Assembly (NCBI GenBank): GCA_029938515.1
Contig: JAOZUU010000155.1
Span: 1 to 6,905, forward strand
Reading direction: 5' to 3'
DNA: 6,905 bases
Source of the DNA: Desulfobacterales bacterium
GTDB taxonomy: Bacteria; Desulfobacterota; Desulfobacteria; Desulfobacterales; QNYZ01
Of the stretch, positions 1 through 6,057 are shown one piece after another. The notes beneath the pieces were generated by a model. The model was not told where the DNA came from. It made no database searches and saw only the letters and a program-made list of their open reading frames with translations. Each line of letters opens with the position of its first letter. Positions within the stretch are counted from its first letter, which is position 1. A program made the translations under genes and the position numbers.

Positions 1-38
1 TAAGGGCACCCTGAATGATAGATTAGTATTTAAACCCA

Positions 39-67
39 AACATAAAAGAGCAAGCGGTTTGTGTCAA
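39..67 (-). promoter_or_regulatory. Sigma-70-type promoter pointing left out of the window
   Basis: On the minus strand a perfect -35 hexamer TTGACA (67 to 62) is followed, after exactly 17 bases, by a -10-like TATGTT (44 to 39). Transcription would start near position 32 and run off the left edge. The site lies just after the hflX stop codon, so it would drive the next leftward gene independently of the ribosomal operon. No start codon or open frame for that gene is visible in the remaining bases. The call rests only on hexamer match and spacing. Confidence 0.5.
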
Positions 68-94
68 ACAAAAAATGATTCCAAAAAATACGGG

Positions 95-1741
95 TCAGGG
101 AAGGGGACGCAATGGGTCAACGCGCTTGATGGTAGATACGATTTCATCGATAAGCGGTAAGAGGGTCCGACGATCAAGGGCTGATACAGGGATGCCGCCT
201 ATGGTCCTGGAAAGACGATCGGCTCGATCCTGGCTGATCCGATCTTTTTTATTGAGCACTCGAATTTCCGGTATGGTGTTGAGGGAGAGATCGGCCAGAA
301 TTTTTTCCACGGCTTTGATGCGTTCTTCGCAGCGCGGCATGCTGATATCGATGACATGCAGTAACAAATCGGCACTTTCAAGCTCCTCCAGGGTTGCCCG
401 GAAGGCGACCACAAGGTCTTTAGGGAGGTCTCGGATAAAACCCACGGTATCGGTAATAATTACTTCCATATCCTGGGGAAATCTCAGTTTACGGCTCGAT
501 GGATCCAGGGTGGCAAACAACCGTTTCCCGGCCAATACGTGGCTGTGGGTAATTGTGTTCAAAAGGGTCGATTTACCCGCGTTGGTGTATCCGACAATAG
601 AGATAATGGGGATCCGGTTGCGACGTCTTCGGATTCGCTGTTGCCGTCTATGTTTACGCACGTTGTCTAAAGATTTTTCAAGGGTTCGGATGCGCTGGCG
701 AACGCGTCGCCGGTTGATTTCCAGCTTGGTTTCACCGGGGCCGCGACCGCCGATGCCACCGGTCAATCGGGACATGGCCGTGTTTTTGGTTACCAATCGT
801 GGCAATAGATACTTCAGCTGGGCCAGTTCCACCTGTAGTTTTCCTTCCCGGGTCCGGGCGCGCTGGGCAAAAATATCCAGGATCAGTTGCGTGCGATCAA
901 TGACTTTAAGTTCGATCAGGTTAGTGATTGATCGCATTTGGGAAGGGGTTAGATCCTGGTCAAAGATAATTAAGGAGGTTCCTTCCTGAAGCGCCTGAAT
1001 CGCCAGATTTTGCAGTTTCCCGCGGCCTAAAAGAAACCGGGGATCGATTTGCTTGCGAAGTTGTAAAACCGTATCGATAACCTGGATGCCGCCGGATATG
1101 GCCAGTTCATGAAGTTCAGCCAGGGCGTCTTGGGCGAATCGGCGCGGCGCCGTGGAAACACTCACAAGCAGAGCGGTTTCCTGTCCGCCGCCGGCGATGT
1201 CACGCCCGGCTTGACGGGCCGCCATTTCCGTTTCAATGGCCCGGATGAGTTCATCGCAACCGATATCCATCTCATGGGGAAGCATGGGGTCGAGGTGTTG
1301 GTACGGTTTGGTTTTTTTACCGGGAAGGATATGAGCGGCGTAGACGCGCGATGGGTCTCCATTGGGCGCTACGGCCACAACCGCCATGAGATCGAGCCGT
1401 AGAAGCGCCAGGTCGGATAGGTCGTCCGATGTTAATTGTTCGCCATCCAAATGGGTATGAACACATCGCAAGCCCTTTAGCCTGTCGGGCGCTGCTCGGT
1501 AATCACGGGTGTCAGGGATAACAATCTGTCGGCGGGTGCCGATGATCACAAAAGCAATTTTACCCCGTCGGGTAATCATGACGGCAATCTGCCGCCGAAT
1601 TTCTCTGGAAAGCCGGCTTATTTCCCGAACGATGAGAGGTGTGGCAATAAATCGGGGGGGGATTTTTCGGCGATAGAGTTTCTCAATTCGTCTAATCTGA
1701 TCGGTTTTAAGGCCGCCCAGGCGACCAAAAATTGTTTTCAT
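95..1741 (-). CDS. hflX: GTPase HflX, long form with extended N-terminal domain
   Basis: This is a 548-residue TRAFAC-class GTPase of the Obg/HflX group. Family members bind the 50S subunit and split stalled ribosomes under heat or antibiotic stress using GTP. The first ~185 residues form the extra N-terminal domain of long-form HflX, including the segment HTHLDGEQLTSDDL near residue 95; E. coli HflX is ~426 residues and lacks it. The HflX domain follows at ~190-340 and contains the hallmark GGIGGRGPGETKLE (328-341), then a very basic helical linker (343-376). The G domain spans ~378-540: P-loop GYTNAGKST (384-392), G2 Thr411 in ATLDPSSR, G3 DTVG (431-434), G4 NKKD (497-500), G5 near SAL (520-522). 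All nucleotide-binding motifs are intact. The ATG lies 6 nt after the dnaB stop with only a weak GGA upstream, so translation probably couples to dnaB. The N-terminal sequence fits the usual start of long HflX proteins. Confidence 0.95.
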   Translation of the reverse strand: MKTIFGRLGGLKTDQIRRIEKLYRRKIPPRFIATPLIVREISRLSREIRRQIAVMITRRGKIAFVIIGTRRQIVIPDTRDYRAAPDRLKGLRCVHTHLDGEQLTSDDLSDLALLRLDLMAVVAVAPNGDPSRVYAAHILPGKKTKPYQHLDPMLPHEMDIGCDELIRAIETEMAARQAGRDIAGGGQETALLVSVSTAPRRFAQDALAELHELAISGGIQVIDTVLQLRKQIDPRFLLGRGKLQNLAIQALQEGTSLIIFDQDLTPSQMRSITNLIELKVIDRTQLILDIFAQRARTREGKLQVELAQLKYLLPRLVTKNTAMSRLTGGIGGRGPGETKLEINRRRVRQRIRTLEKSLDNVRKHRRQQRIRRRRNRIPIISIVGYTNAGKSTLLNTITHSHVLAGKRLFATLDPSSRKLRFPQDMEVIITDTVGFIRDLPKDLVVAFRATLEELESADLLLHVIDISMPRCEERIKAVEKILADLSLNTIPEIRVLNKKDRISQDRADRLSRTIGGIPVSALDRRTLLPLIDEIVSTIKRVDPLRPLP

Positions 1742-1747
1742 CGATGA

Positions 1748-3142
1748 TTATCCGGCGCTGCTTTGCCCGGGATATCCGTTCGGGTACTGGGATTCAGCGG
1801 CTTCCTCGAAGCGGGTATAGGCATGTAAAAAGGTCAACGGTACCTTACCAACCGGTCCGTTTCGCTGCTTGGCCACAATGAGTTCGGCAAGGCCTTTATT
1901 ATTCTCCTTGTCCGGATGATACACTTCATCCCGATAGATGAAAGCCACCACATCCGCATCCTGTTCAAGCGCACCGGATTCCCGCAGGTCCGATAGTTGG
2001 GGGCGTTTGTCCTGGCGTTCCTCGAGTTTTCGGTTCAACTGGGAGAGGGCCACCACCGGCACGCTGATTTCCTTGGCTAGGATCTTTAGCGATCGGGATA
2101 TTTCCGATATTTCCAAATCCCGGCGCTCGGCTTGTCTGCGGGTACGCATCAATTGAAGATAATCGATAATCACCAGGCCGAGTCCCTTATCGAGTTTCAG
2201 TCGTCTGGCCTTGGCACGGATTTCCATGGCGGAAATGTCCGGGGAATCGTCAATGAAAATCGGTGCCGGAGATAACACGCTGGCGGCCTCGGTCAGGTCC
2301 CGCCAGTCCGATTCACTGGAAAAGCCGCTGCGCAAGCGGAATGAATCCACCCGGGCCTCGGTGCAAAGCATTCTCATGGAAAGCTGCTCCATGGACATTT
2401 CCAGGGAAAAGAACGCCACCGGAACGTTGGCTTCCACGGCGGCATTACGGGCAATATTCAGGGCGAGGGCGGTTTTTCCCATACTTGGGCGGGCGGCCAG
2501 AATGATCAAATCTGAAGGTTGCAGCCCGGAAGTCATGTTGTCCAACTTGGCAAATCCGGAAGGCACCCCGGTAATCAATGTCCTGTTTTCCTGTTGTTTC
2601 TCAAGTGTATCGAAATTATGTGCCAGAATTTTACCGAGGGGGCGAAAGGCCGGGCGGGTCTGATCCTCGGCGATTTCGAAAATCGAAGACTCGGCAAAAT
2701 CAACAATATCGTCCACCGGTCCCGGGTCTTCATAACAGCGCTTGGTAATTTCGTTGGCTTTTTTGATCAACCGTCGCAGCCGTGCTTTGTCATGAACAAT
2801 TTTAGCATAATGATGAACATTGGGTGCCACGGGGACCGTTTCGATGATCGAAGCCAGATGGGCGCCGCCGCCGACCTCTTCAAGATGACCCGCATGTCGC
2901 AGTGAATTAGTAACGGTCACCAGGTCGATAGGCTCATTCCGATCGAAAAGATTCTCAATGATCTCAAAAATGATCTGGTTGGTCTTGCGATAAAAATCAT
3001 TCGGCGTAAGAATCTCGATGATATCCAAAAAGGTATCGCTATCCAACAATATTGCACTAATCAGAGACTCTTCAGCCTCCAGGCTTTGAGGCGGAAGATG
3101 ATGCAGGGAGGGATCTTTTAGGTTTGTGGATTTCGGCGGCAT
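1748..3142 (-). CDS. dnaB: Replicative DNA helicase DnaB
   Basis: This 464-residue protein has the usual DnaB length. It is the hexameric ATP-driven helicase that unwinds DNA at the replication fork and recruits primase. The N-terminal all-helical domain (about 17-125) opens with the family signature PPQSLEAEESL. A linker leads to the RecA-like C-terminal domain (~185-445). Walker A is ARPSMGKTA (217-225, Lys223, Thr224), followed by SLEM (246-249). Walker B is VIIDYLQLM (324-332, Asp327). The sensor Gln368 lies in ALSQLNR, then comes SDLRESG (384-390), and the arginine-finger segment AKQRNGP has Lys425 and Arg427. No intein or truncation is seen. The start is the only Met ahead of the conserved N-terminus, but the bases upstream show no Shine-Dalgarno match, so initiation may be weak or coupled. 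hflX follows 6 nt downstream; rplI is 300 nt upstream. Confidence 0.97.
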   Translation of the reverse strand: MPPKSTNLKDPSLHHLPPQSLEAEESLISAILLDSDTFLDIIEILTPNDFYRKTNQIIFEIIENLFDRNEPIDLVTVTNSLRHAGHLEEVGGGAHLASIIETVPVAPNVHHYAKIVHDKARLRRLIKKANEITKRCYEDPGPVDDIVDFAESSIFEIAEDQTRPAFRPLGKILAHNFDTLEKQQENRTLITGVPSGFAKLDNMTSGLQPSDLIILAARPSMGKTALALNIARNAAVEANVPVAFFSLEMSMEQLSMRMLCTEARVDSFRLRSGFSSESDWRDLTEAASVLSPAPIFIDDSPDISAMEIRAKARRLKLDKGLGLVIIDYLQLMRTRRQAERRDLEISEISRSLKILAKEISVPVVALSQLNRKLEERQDKRPQLSDLRESGALEQDADVVAFIYRDEVYHPDKENNKGLAELIVAKQRNGPVGKVPLTFLHAYTRFEEAAESQYPNGYPGQSSAG

Positions 3143-3442
3143 GATTTATCGTTTAGCGTACTGGATAAACTTGATGGTGTCGTGAAAAGTTCCATCTATG
3201 GCGTTGTAGTGTTATCAGGCGATTTGCATGGCACTGTCCTTGAAAGCATACGCCCCGTTTATGGGCCTTTATACTTAACAATCAGCGGTGCCTTTTATTA
3301 ATCCATCAAATTGTTCGCCCTTGGCCGGTAAATCCGCTGGTACTGATTTGAATGGGTATATCTGACCAGGCCGTGAGCGGGTTAACGAACAAAACTGCTT
3401 AACGGCCGGCGGAATCATGGATTAACCGGTAAGCCAAGGTCG
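3143..3442. other. 300-nt intergenic gap between rplI and dnaB
   Basis: I see no open frame with coding character on either strand. The dnaB-proximal half holds a degenerate inverted-repeat element (separate entry, 3170-3310). On the minus strand there is a -10-like TATAAA (3273 to 3268) but no convincing -35 at the right distance, so a dedicated dnaB promoter is possible but unsupported. No GC-rich stem followed by a U-run is present after rplI, so a terminator separating rplI from dnaB is not evident. A 7-bp inverted pair (CCTTGGC at 3319-3325, GCCAAGG at 3432-3438) is too short and distant to interpret. Confidence 0.6.
3170..3310. repeat. Degenerate MITE-like inverted-repeat element
   Basis: The left end reads TTGATGG (3171-3177) followed a few bases later by CGTGAAAAG. 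The right end, read on the opposite strand, also begins TTGATGG (3309 to 3303) and has AAAAG at the matching distance. The ends are thus imperfect terminal inverted repeats about 140 bp apart. Outside the 7-bp core they agree only at scattered positions. From memory, Desulfobacterales genomes carry many intergenic copies of a palindromic-end sequence of the type CTTGATGG-n-TCGTAAAAAG; this looks like a decayed copy. There is no transposase. Multicopy status cannot be shown from one window. Confidence 0.4.
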
Positions 3443-3889
3443 TCAAGCTTCCGGTACAACCTCAACGGTAATTTCAGGCTCCACTTCCGCGTATACCCTG
3501 ATGGGAACCTTGTAGCTGCCCACTTCTTTAATCGGAGATTGCAACAGCACCATCCGCTTTTCCACCTGAATGTCCTGCTTCGCCAGGTTATCGATAATAT
3601 TGTTGACCGTAATCGACCCGTAAAGTTTGTTTTCATTGCTGACCTTGGCGGATATGGTACAGGCCACATCTTTTAGTTGTTCAGCCATCTCTTCGGCCAG
3701 TTTTCGCTCTTTGGCGATCTGCAGATCAATTTTTTTTCGCTGGCCCTTGATTTTCTTGAGGTTTTGCGGTGTGGCCGCCAGGGCTTTGCCCTGGGGCAGC
3801 AAATAATTACGGGCATATCCATCGGAAACCGTTACCTCGCTACCGATAATGCCAAGGGCCTCAATGGTTTCATTTAAAATCACTTTCAT
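3443..3889 (-). CDS. rplI: Large-subunit ribosomal protein bL9
   Basis: This 148-residue protein has the standard bL9 length. bL9 binds domain V of 23S rRNA through its N-terminal domain and extends from the ribosome surface near the L1 stalk, where it supports translational fidelity and frame maintenance. The N-terminal domain (1-40) carries the family signature: Gly13, Gly16, Val19, Val21, GYARNYL (24-30), Pro32. A long charged central helix (about 41-75) connects to the C-terminal domain, which has the expected NENKLYGSIT (85-94). A GAGAGG Shine-Dalgarno sits 7 nt before the ATG and supports the start. The gene follows the membrane protein gene by 47 nt, in the gene order often seen for rpsF-rpsR-rplI units. 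Confidence 0.97.
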   Translation of the reverse strand: MKVILNETIEALGIIGSEVTVSDGYARNYLLPQGKALAATPQNLKKIKGQRKKIDLQIAKERKLAEEMAEQLKDVACTISAKVSNENKLYGSITVNNIIDNLAKQDIQVEKRMVLLQSPIKEVGSYKVPIRVYAEVEPEITVEVVPEA

Positions 3890-3936
3890 TTTTTAACCTC
3901 TCACGTTCATCGGTTGGGTTGATATAAATACTTCAT

Positions 3937-4884
3937 TCATTCGGCGTTTTTGTCAAGTTTTCGAAAATCAATCCAAGTATCGAAAAAACCAAGACCGATC
4001 ACAACAATGAGCAGCAGTTGCTGTAAAACGATCAGGCCATATAAAAGCATCCTGGCTATCCTGGAAAAATGTTTTTTATTAAAAAAGAAAGAAACAATGG
4101 CGATTCCCTGGAAAAAATAGATCGTTAAAAGTACAATCAAGCCGTTTATCCCAATGATCTTGAGCCCGCTGGATGGTAAAAGAAGGATCCCGCTACATCC
4201 GATGACCAGCCAGACAAGAAGTTCAGGTGCGCGCCACTGATTGAGCCGGCCAAAGGATGGATAAGGCATTCTTCCGGCAGAAAAGACAGGTCGGGCTGTA
4301 AGAATATTCGCCCATACAACCAGCATGGTCATGGACGTTATCAGGGCCGGTGTAATTCTGACCAGGACGTACTGAATCTGCCCCAGCGAATCGGAAAGCA
4401 TCCTGACATTGTCTTCCGGTATTCCCGCGCTTTTGTAGAGGGCCATGGTCAGTTCAAGATTTCGCATGACATAGGCCGATACGATCGACCCGATACTTTG
4501 ATTCAGTGTCAGACTGTAAAATAACAATCCGGCGGCCCCCGATCCCAGAACAGCCAGACATGTCAGTCCCACGACCATCTCCACGGGCAGGTTTTTTTCA
4601 AAGAACATACTCAATAAAATGCCGATAAATAGTAATTCGGCAAAAAATATCAGGTCGACCCCGATGCTTCCGATCATGATATAAACCGCCACGGCGGAAA
4701 GAGCCGATGCGATCCTTCCATGAATACGGCTCAGCTTGATTTGATAGTACAAAACCGGAAGCGGGATAAACAGGGCGAAAAAAAAACCTAAAATAGGCAG
4801 ATAAACCGCCAGACCAAATAAGGCACAAACCAGTGCAACGCTGCCGGCAATGTCCTTTATATCCGTTTTGGCAATATCAGACAT
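3937..4884 (-). CDS. DUF2232/YybS-like multi-pass membrane protein
   Basis: This 315-residue integral membrane protein has no known enzymatic motif. Hydrophobic segments lie roughly at 12-30, 31-48, 58-76, 77-95, 102-124, 178-197, 221-238, 242-268 and 279-302. The stretch 140-175 between them is more polar and may form a loop domain. Overall composition, length and position between rpsR and rplI match the DUF2232 family (B. subtilis YybS, also beside rplI); this is recognition by pattern and context, not by alignment. The function is unknown. A good AGGAG lies upstream. It serves either the ATG at 4884 (9 nt spacing) or an adjacent in-frame GTG at 4887 (6 nt spacing, one residue longer); I prefer the ATG. 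rpsR ends 104 nt upstream and rplI begins 47 nt downstream. Confidence 0.75.
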   Translation of the reverse strand: MSDIAKTDIKDIAGSVALVCALFGLAVYLPILGFFFALFIPLPVLYYQIKLSRIHGRIASALSAVAVYIMIGSIGVDLIFFAELLFIGILLSMFFEKNLPVEMVVGLTCLAVLGSGAAGLLFYSLTLNQSIGSIVSAYVMRNLELTMALYKSAGIPEDNVRMLSDSLGQIQYVLVRITPALITSMTMLVVWANILTARPVFSAGRMPYPSFGRLNQWRAPELLVWLVIGCSGILLLPSSGLKIIGINGLIVLLTIYFFQGIAIVSFFFNKKHFSRIARMLLYGLIVLQQLLLIVVIGLGFFDTWIDFRKLDKNAE

Positions 4885-4918
4885 CACCCGTTTCTCCTAC
4901 AACCCCGTTTCATCGGAT

Positions 4919-4948
4919 ATTATATGCCGGCATCGCGTTTTTGTTTGA
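4919..4948 (-). promoter_or_regulatory. Possible internal promoter upstream of the membrane protein gene
   Basis: In the gap between rpsR and the membrane protein gene, the minus strand carries a perfect -10 hexamer TATAAT (4924 to 4919), about 35 nt ahead of the start codon. The best -35 at 18-nt spacing is TCAAAC, which matches the consensus poorly. It could give partial independent expression of the membrane protein, rplI and later genes, or be chance in an AT-rich patch. Confidence 0.25.
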
Positions 4949-4988
4949 CAGTACACCCAGTTTCAGACGGGGTATGCAGGACACGAGG

Positions 4989-5255
4989 TCATCTGCCCTG
5001 ATACTTGCCGACGAATGGCAAAAGGGCAATGGAACGGGCGCGCTTAATCGCGCCGGTTAATTGCCGCTGGTGGGTGGCGCAAGTGCCGGAAATACGCCGA
5101 GGAATAATTCTTCCCCGTTCAGTGATGTAAAACTTTAGCTGGCCCGGATCTTTATAATCAATGATCAAACTGGAATCAGCACAGAATCGGCATACTTTAC
5201 GGCGATAATATTTTCTTTTAAAAGCCGGTTGTCGTCTTGGGGGTCTGAAGGCCAT
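4989..5255 (-). CDS. rpsR: Small-subunit ribosomal protein bS18, zinc-binding type
   Basis: This 88-residue basic protein heterodimerises with bS6 and binds the 16S rRNA central domain on the 30S platform. The conserved core includes [17 protein letters not shown] (34-50), [15 protein letters not shown] (52-66) and the C-terminal [13 protein letters not shown]. Cys22 and Cys25 (CRFC) together with Cys59 and His62 (CATH) form a probable CxxC/CxxH zinc site. These residues mark the C+ form of S18, as opposed to zinc-free paralogs made by some bacteria under zinc limitation. The ATG is 2 nt after the rpsF stop. Its Shine-Dalgarno AGGAG lies within the last rpsF codons, so translation is likely coupled and S6 and S18 output matched. 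Confidence 0.97.
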   Translation of the reverse strand: MAFRPPRRQPAFKRKYYRRKVCRFCADSSLIIDYKDPGQLKFYITERGRIIPRRISGTCATHQRQLTGAIKRARSIALLPFVGKYQGR

Positions 5256-5257
5256 GA

Positions 5258-5818
5258 TTACTCCTTTTTGTCACTTTCAAGCTCATCGATCGAAGTTTCG
5301 ACAATCTCTGGTTCAATATTTTCAGTCGCTTCAGATTCGGGTTCATCCGTCAGGGGTTCCCCCGCTTCAATCTCCGATAACGGTTGATCTGTCGGCACTG
5401 TAGCATTTTCTTCCGGCGCTTCAACGTTTTCCGATTGTTCTTCTTTCGCAGCTAAAGCAGCTTTTTCCCGAGCCTCTGCAGTTTTTCTTTCTTCCTCGGC
5501 AATTTCGGTTTCGATGGCTTCAGAATCGACCTCTTTATCTAAAAGGACCGTCATGAATTTTAAAAAGGCGTCATTGATTTTAAATCGCCTTTCCATCTCG
5601 TTAACCAGCTCGCTCGTGCCGCAATAATCGAGCCGGACATAATGCCCCCTCGGCTTTTTTTTGATTTTATAGGCCAGCTTCCGGTTGCCCCATTCATCGA
5701 ACTTGACCAACCGCCCATTGTATTGGTTGATTTGATCCTTGACCTGTTCAAATAACGGTGCCCGTCCTTCTTCACCCAGGTCCGGATCGATAATTACAAT
5801 CGTTTCATACCTTCGCAT
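5258..5818 (-). CDS. rpsF: Small-subunit ribosomal protein bS6 with long acidic C-terminal tail
   Basis: This 186-residue protein is clearly longer than the ~95-135 residues usual for bS6. The core (1-97) is typical: [14 protein letters not shown] at the start, then [19 protein letters not shown] (34-52), the GHYVRLDY strand (58-65) and [15 protein letters not shown] (75-89). It pairs with bS18 on the 30S platform. After the core comes a charged, Ala/Glu-rich, probably helical stretch (97-128). A low-complexity acidic tail follows (129-186), with about 21 Asp/Glu and no Lys or Arg until the terminal DKKE. The E. coli protein also ends in a Glu-rich tail that RimK extends, but that tail is far shorter. 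The start is set by AGGAGG at 5828 to 5823, 4 nt before the ATG. It is the first gene of the leftward block. Confidence 0.96.
   Translation of the reverse strand: MRRYETIVIIDPDLGEEGRAPLFEQVKDQINQYNGRLVKFDEWGNRKLAYKIKKKPRGHYVRLDYCGTSELVNEMERRFKINDAFLKFMTVLLDKEVDSEAIETEIAEEERKTAEAREKAALAAKEEQSENVEAPEENATVPTDQPLSEIEAGEPLTDEPESEATENIEPEIVETSIDELESDKKE
5261..5265 (-). promoter_or_regulatory. rpsR ribosome-binding site inside rpsF
   Basis: AGGAG on the minus strand lies 5 nt before the rpsR ATG and is formed by the codons for the final Lys-Glu of S6. Its position decides the rpsR start and implies that ribosomes finishing rpsF feed directly into rpsR. Confidence 0.8.
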
Positions 5819-5840
5819 TTACCCTCCTTTTGGATTTGAA

Positions 5841-5864
5841 GCCCCGCGGTTTTTCCGCTGGAGC
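5841..5864 (-). promoter_or_regulatory. Leader hairpin of rpsF, candidate S6:S18 autoregulatory site
   Basis: The rpsF 5' leader can fold into a GC-rich hairpin. A 5-bp lower stem (GCUCC with GGGGC, one G-U pair), a single bulged A and a 4-bp upper stem (GCGG with CCGC) enclose an AAAAA loop. It sits 22 nt before the start codon, just ahead of the Shine-Dalgarno. Many bacteria carry in this leader a motif bound by the S6:S18 complex, in which a CCG trinucleotide is presented in a bulge next to a hairpin, imitating 16S rRNA. A CCG is present here on the 3' side of the loop, but in the simplest fold it is paired, so the match is suggestive only. No U-run follows, which argues against a terminator. 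Confidence 0.4.
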
Positions 5865-5909
5865 AAGGAAATAAACATTTCATATCTGTTTTGACAGAAA
5901 CCATACTAA

Positions 5910-5936
5910 ATAATACCGAATGAGCCGGTTTGTCAA
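5910..5936 (-). promoter_or_regulatory. Candidate proximal rpsF promoter
   Basis: On the minus strand TTGACA (5936 to 5931) is followed by TATTAT (5915 to 5910). Both hexamers are good, but the 15-nt spacer is shorter than the preferred 17. Spacings of 17 or 18 give the poorer hexamers TTATTT and TATTTA. The start would fall about 85 nt before the rpsF ATG, placing the hairpin at 5841-5864 in the transcript. Confidence 0.4.
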
Positions 5937-5963
5937 GGATATTCGACAAAAAACGATTGTCAA
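5936..5963 (-). promoter_or_regulatory. Candidate distal rpsF promoter
   Basis: A second minus-strand TTGACA (5963 to 5958) is followed after 16 nt by TATCCT (5941 to 5936). Its -10 touches the -35 of the proximal candidate, so the two would be tandem and mutually exclusive. Its -35 is only 8 nt from the opposite-strand -35 of the hydrolase promoter. Confidence 0.3.
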
Positions 5964-5971
5964 ACAACATC

Positions 5972-6001
5972 TTGACGTGAGAAAAGAAATGAACATATTT
6001 T
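5972..6001 (+). promoter_or_regulatory. Candidate promoter of the MBL-fold hydrolase gene
   Basis: TTGACG (5972-5977) and TATTTT (5996-6001) are separated by 18 nt, giving a start near 6008 and a leader of about 50 nt. GTCAA (5959-5963) and TTGAC (5972-5976) form a perfect 5-bp inverted repeat with an 8-nt gap overlapping the -35. This is either two opposed -35 elements or a small operator. Confidence 0.4.
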
Positions 6002-6044
6002 TAGGATATCAATTTTATCTGGAAGACTATATTATAAATAATAC

Positions 6045-6049
6045 AGGAG
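6045..6049 (+). promoter_or_regulatory. Ribosome-binding site deciding the hydrolase start
   Basis: AGGAG ends 8 nt before the ATG at 6058, an ideal spacing. The same frame stays open upstream to an ATG at 5920 and another at 5989. The first lacks a ribosome-binding site and lies upstream of the predicted promoter. The second has only a weak purine stretch. Confidence 0.8.
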
Positions 6050-6057
6050 TGCCTCGC

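Noticed and set aside
75..989. Long rightward open frame (304 codons) opposite hflX
   Set aside because: It is very rich in Arg and Ser, has no recognisable motif, and lies antisense to a fully conserved GTPase whose motifs are intact. It is a mirror frame, not a gene.
1109..1402. Rightward 97-codon open frame opposite the HflX N-terminal region
   Set aside because: It has no ribosome-binding site or family features and is fully covered by hflX on the other strand.
2211..2663. Rightward 150-codon open frame opposite dnaB
   Set aside because: It is antisense to the Walker motifs of DnaB, its composition is unlike a real protein, and there is no ribosome-binding site.
4945..4950. Rightward TTGACA in the rpsR-membrane protein gap
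   Set aside because: No acceptable -10 lies 15-19 nt downstream, and no rightward gene follows.
5891..5896. Rightward TTGACA upstream of the hydrolase
   Set aside because: No -10 at workable spacing. The pair at 5972-6001 is better placed and better matched.
5920..6057. 46-residue N-terminal extension of the hydrolase from an ATG at 5920
   Set aside because: It would begin upstream of the predicted promoter, lacks a Shine-Dalgarno and adds sequence with no MBL-fold counterpart. AGGAG 8 nt before the ATG at 6058 is decisive.
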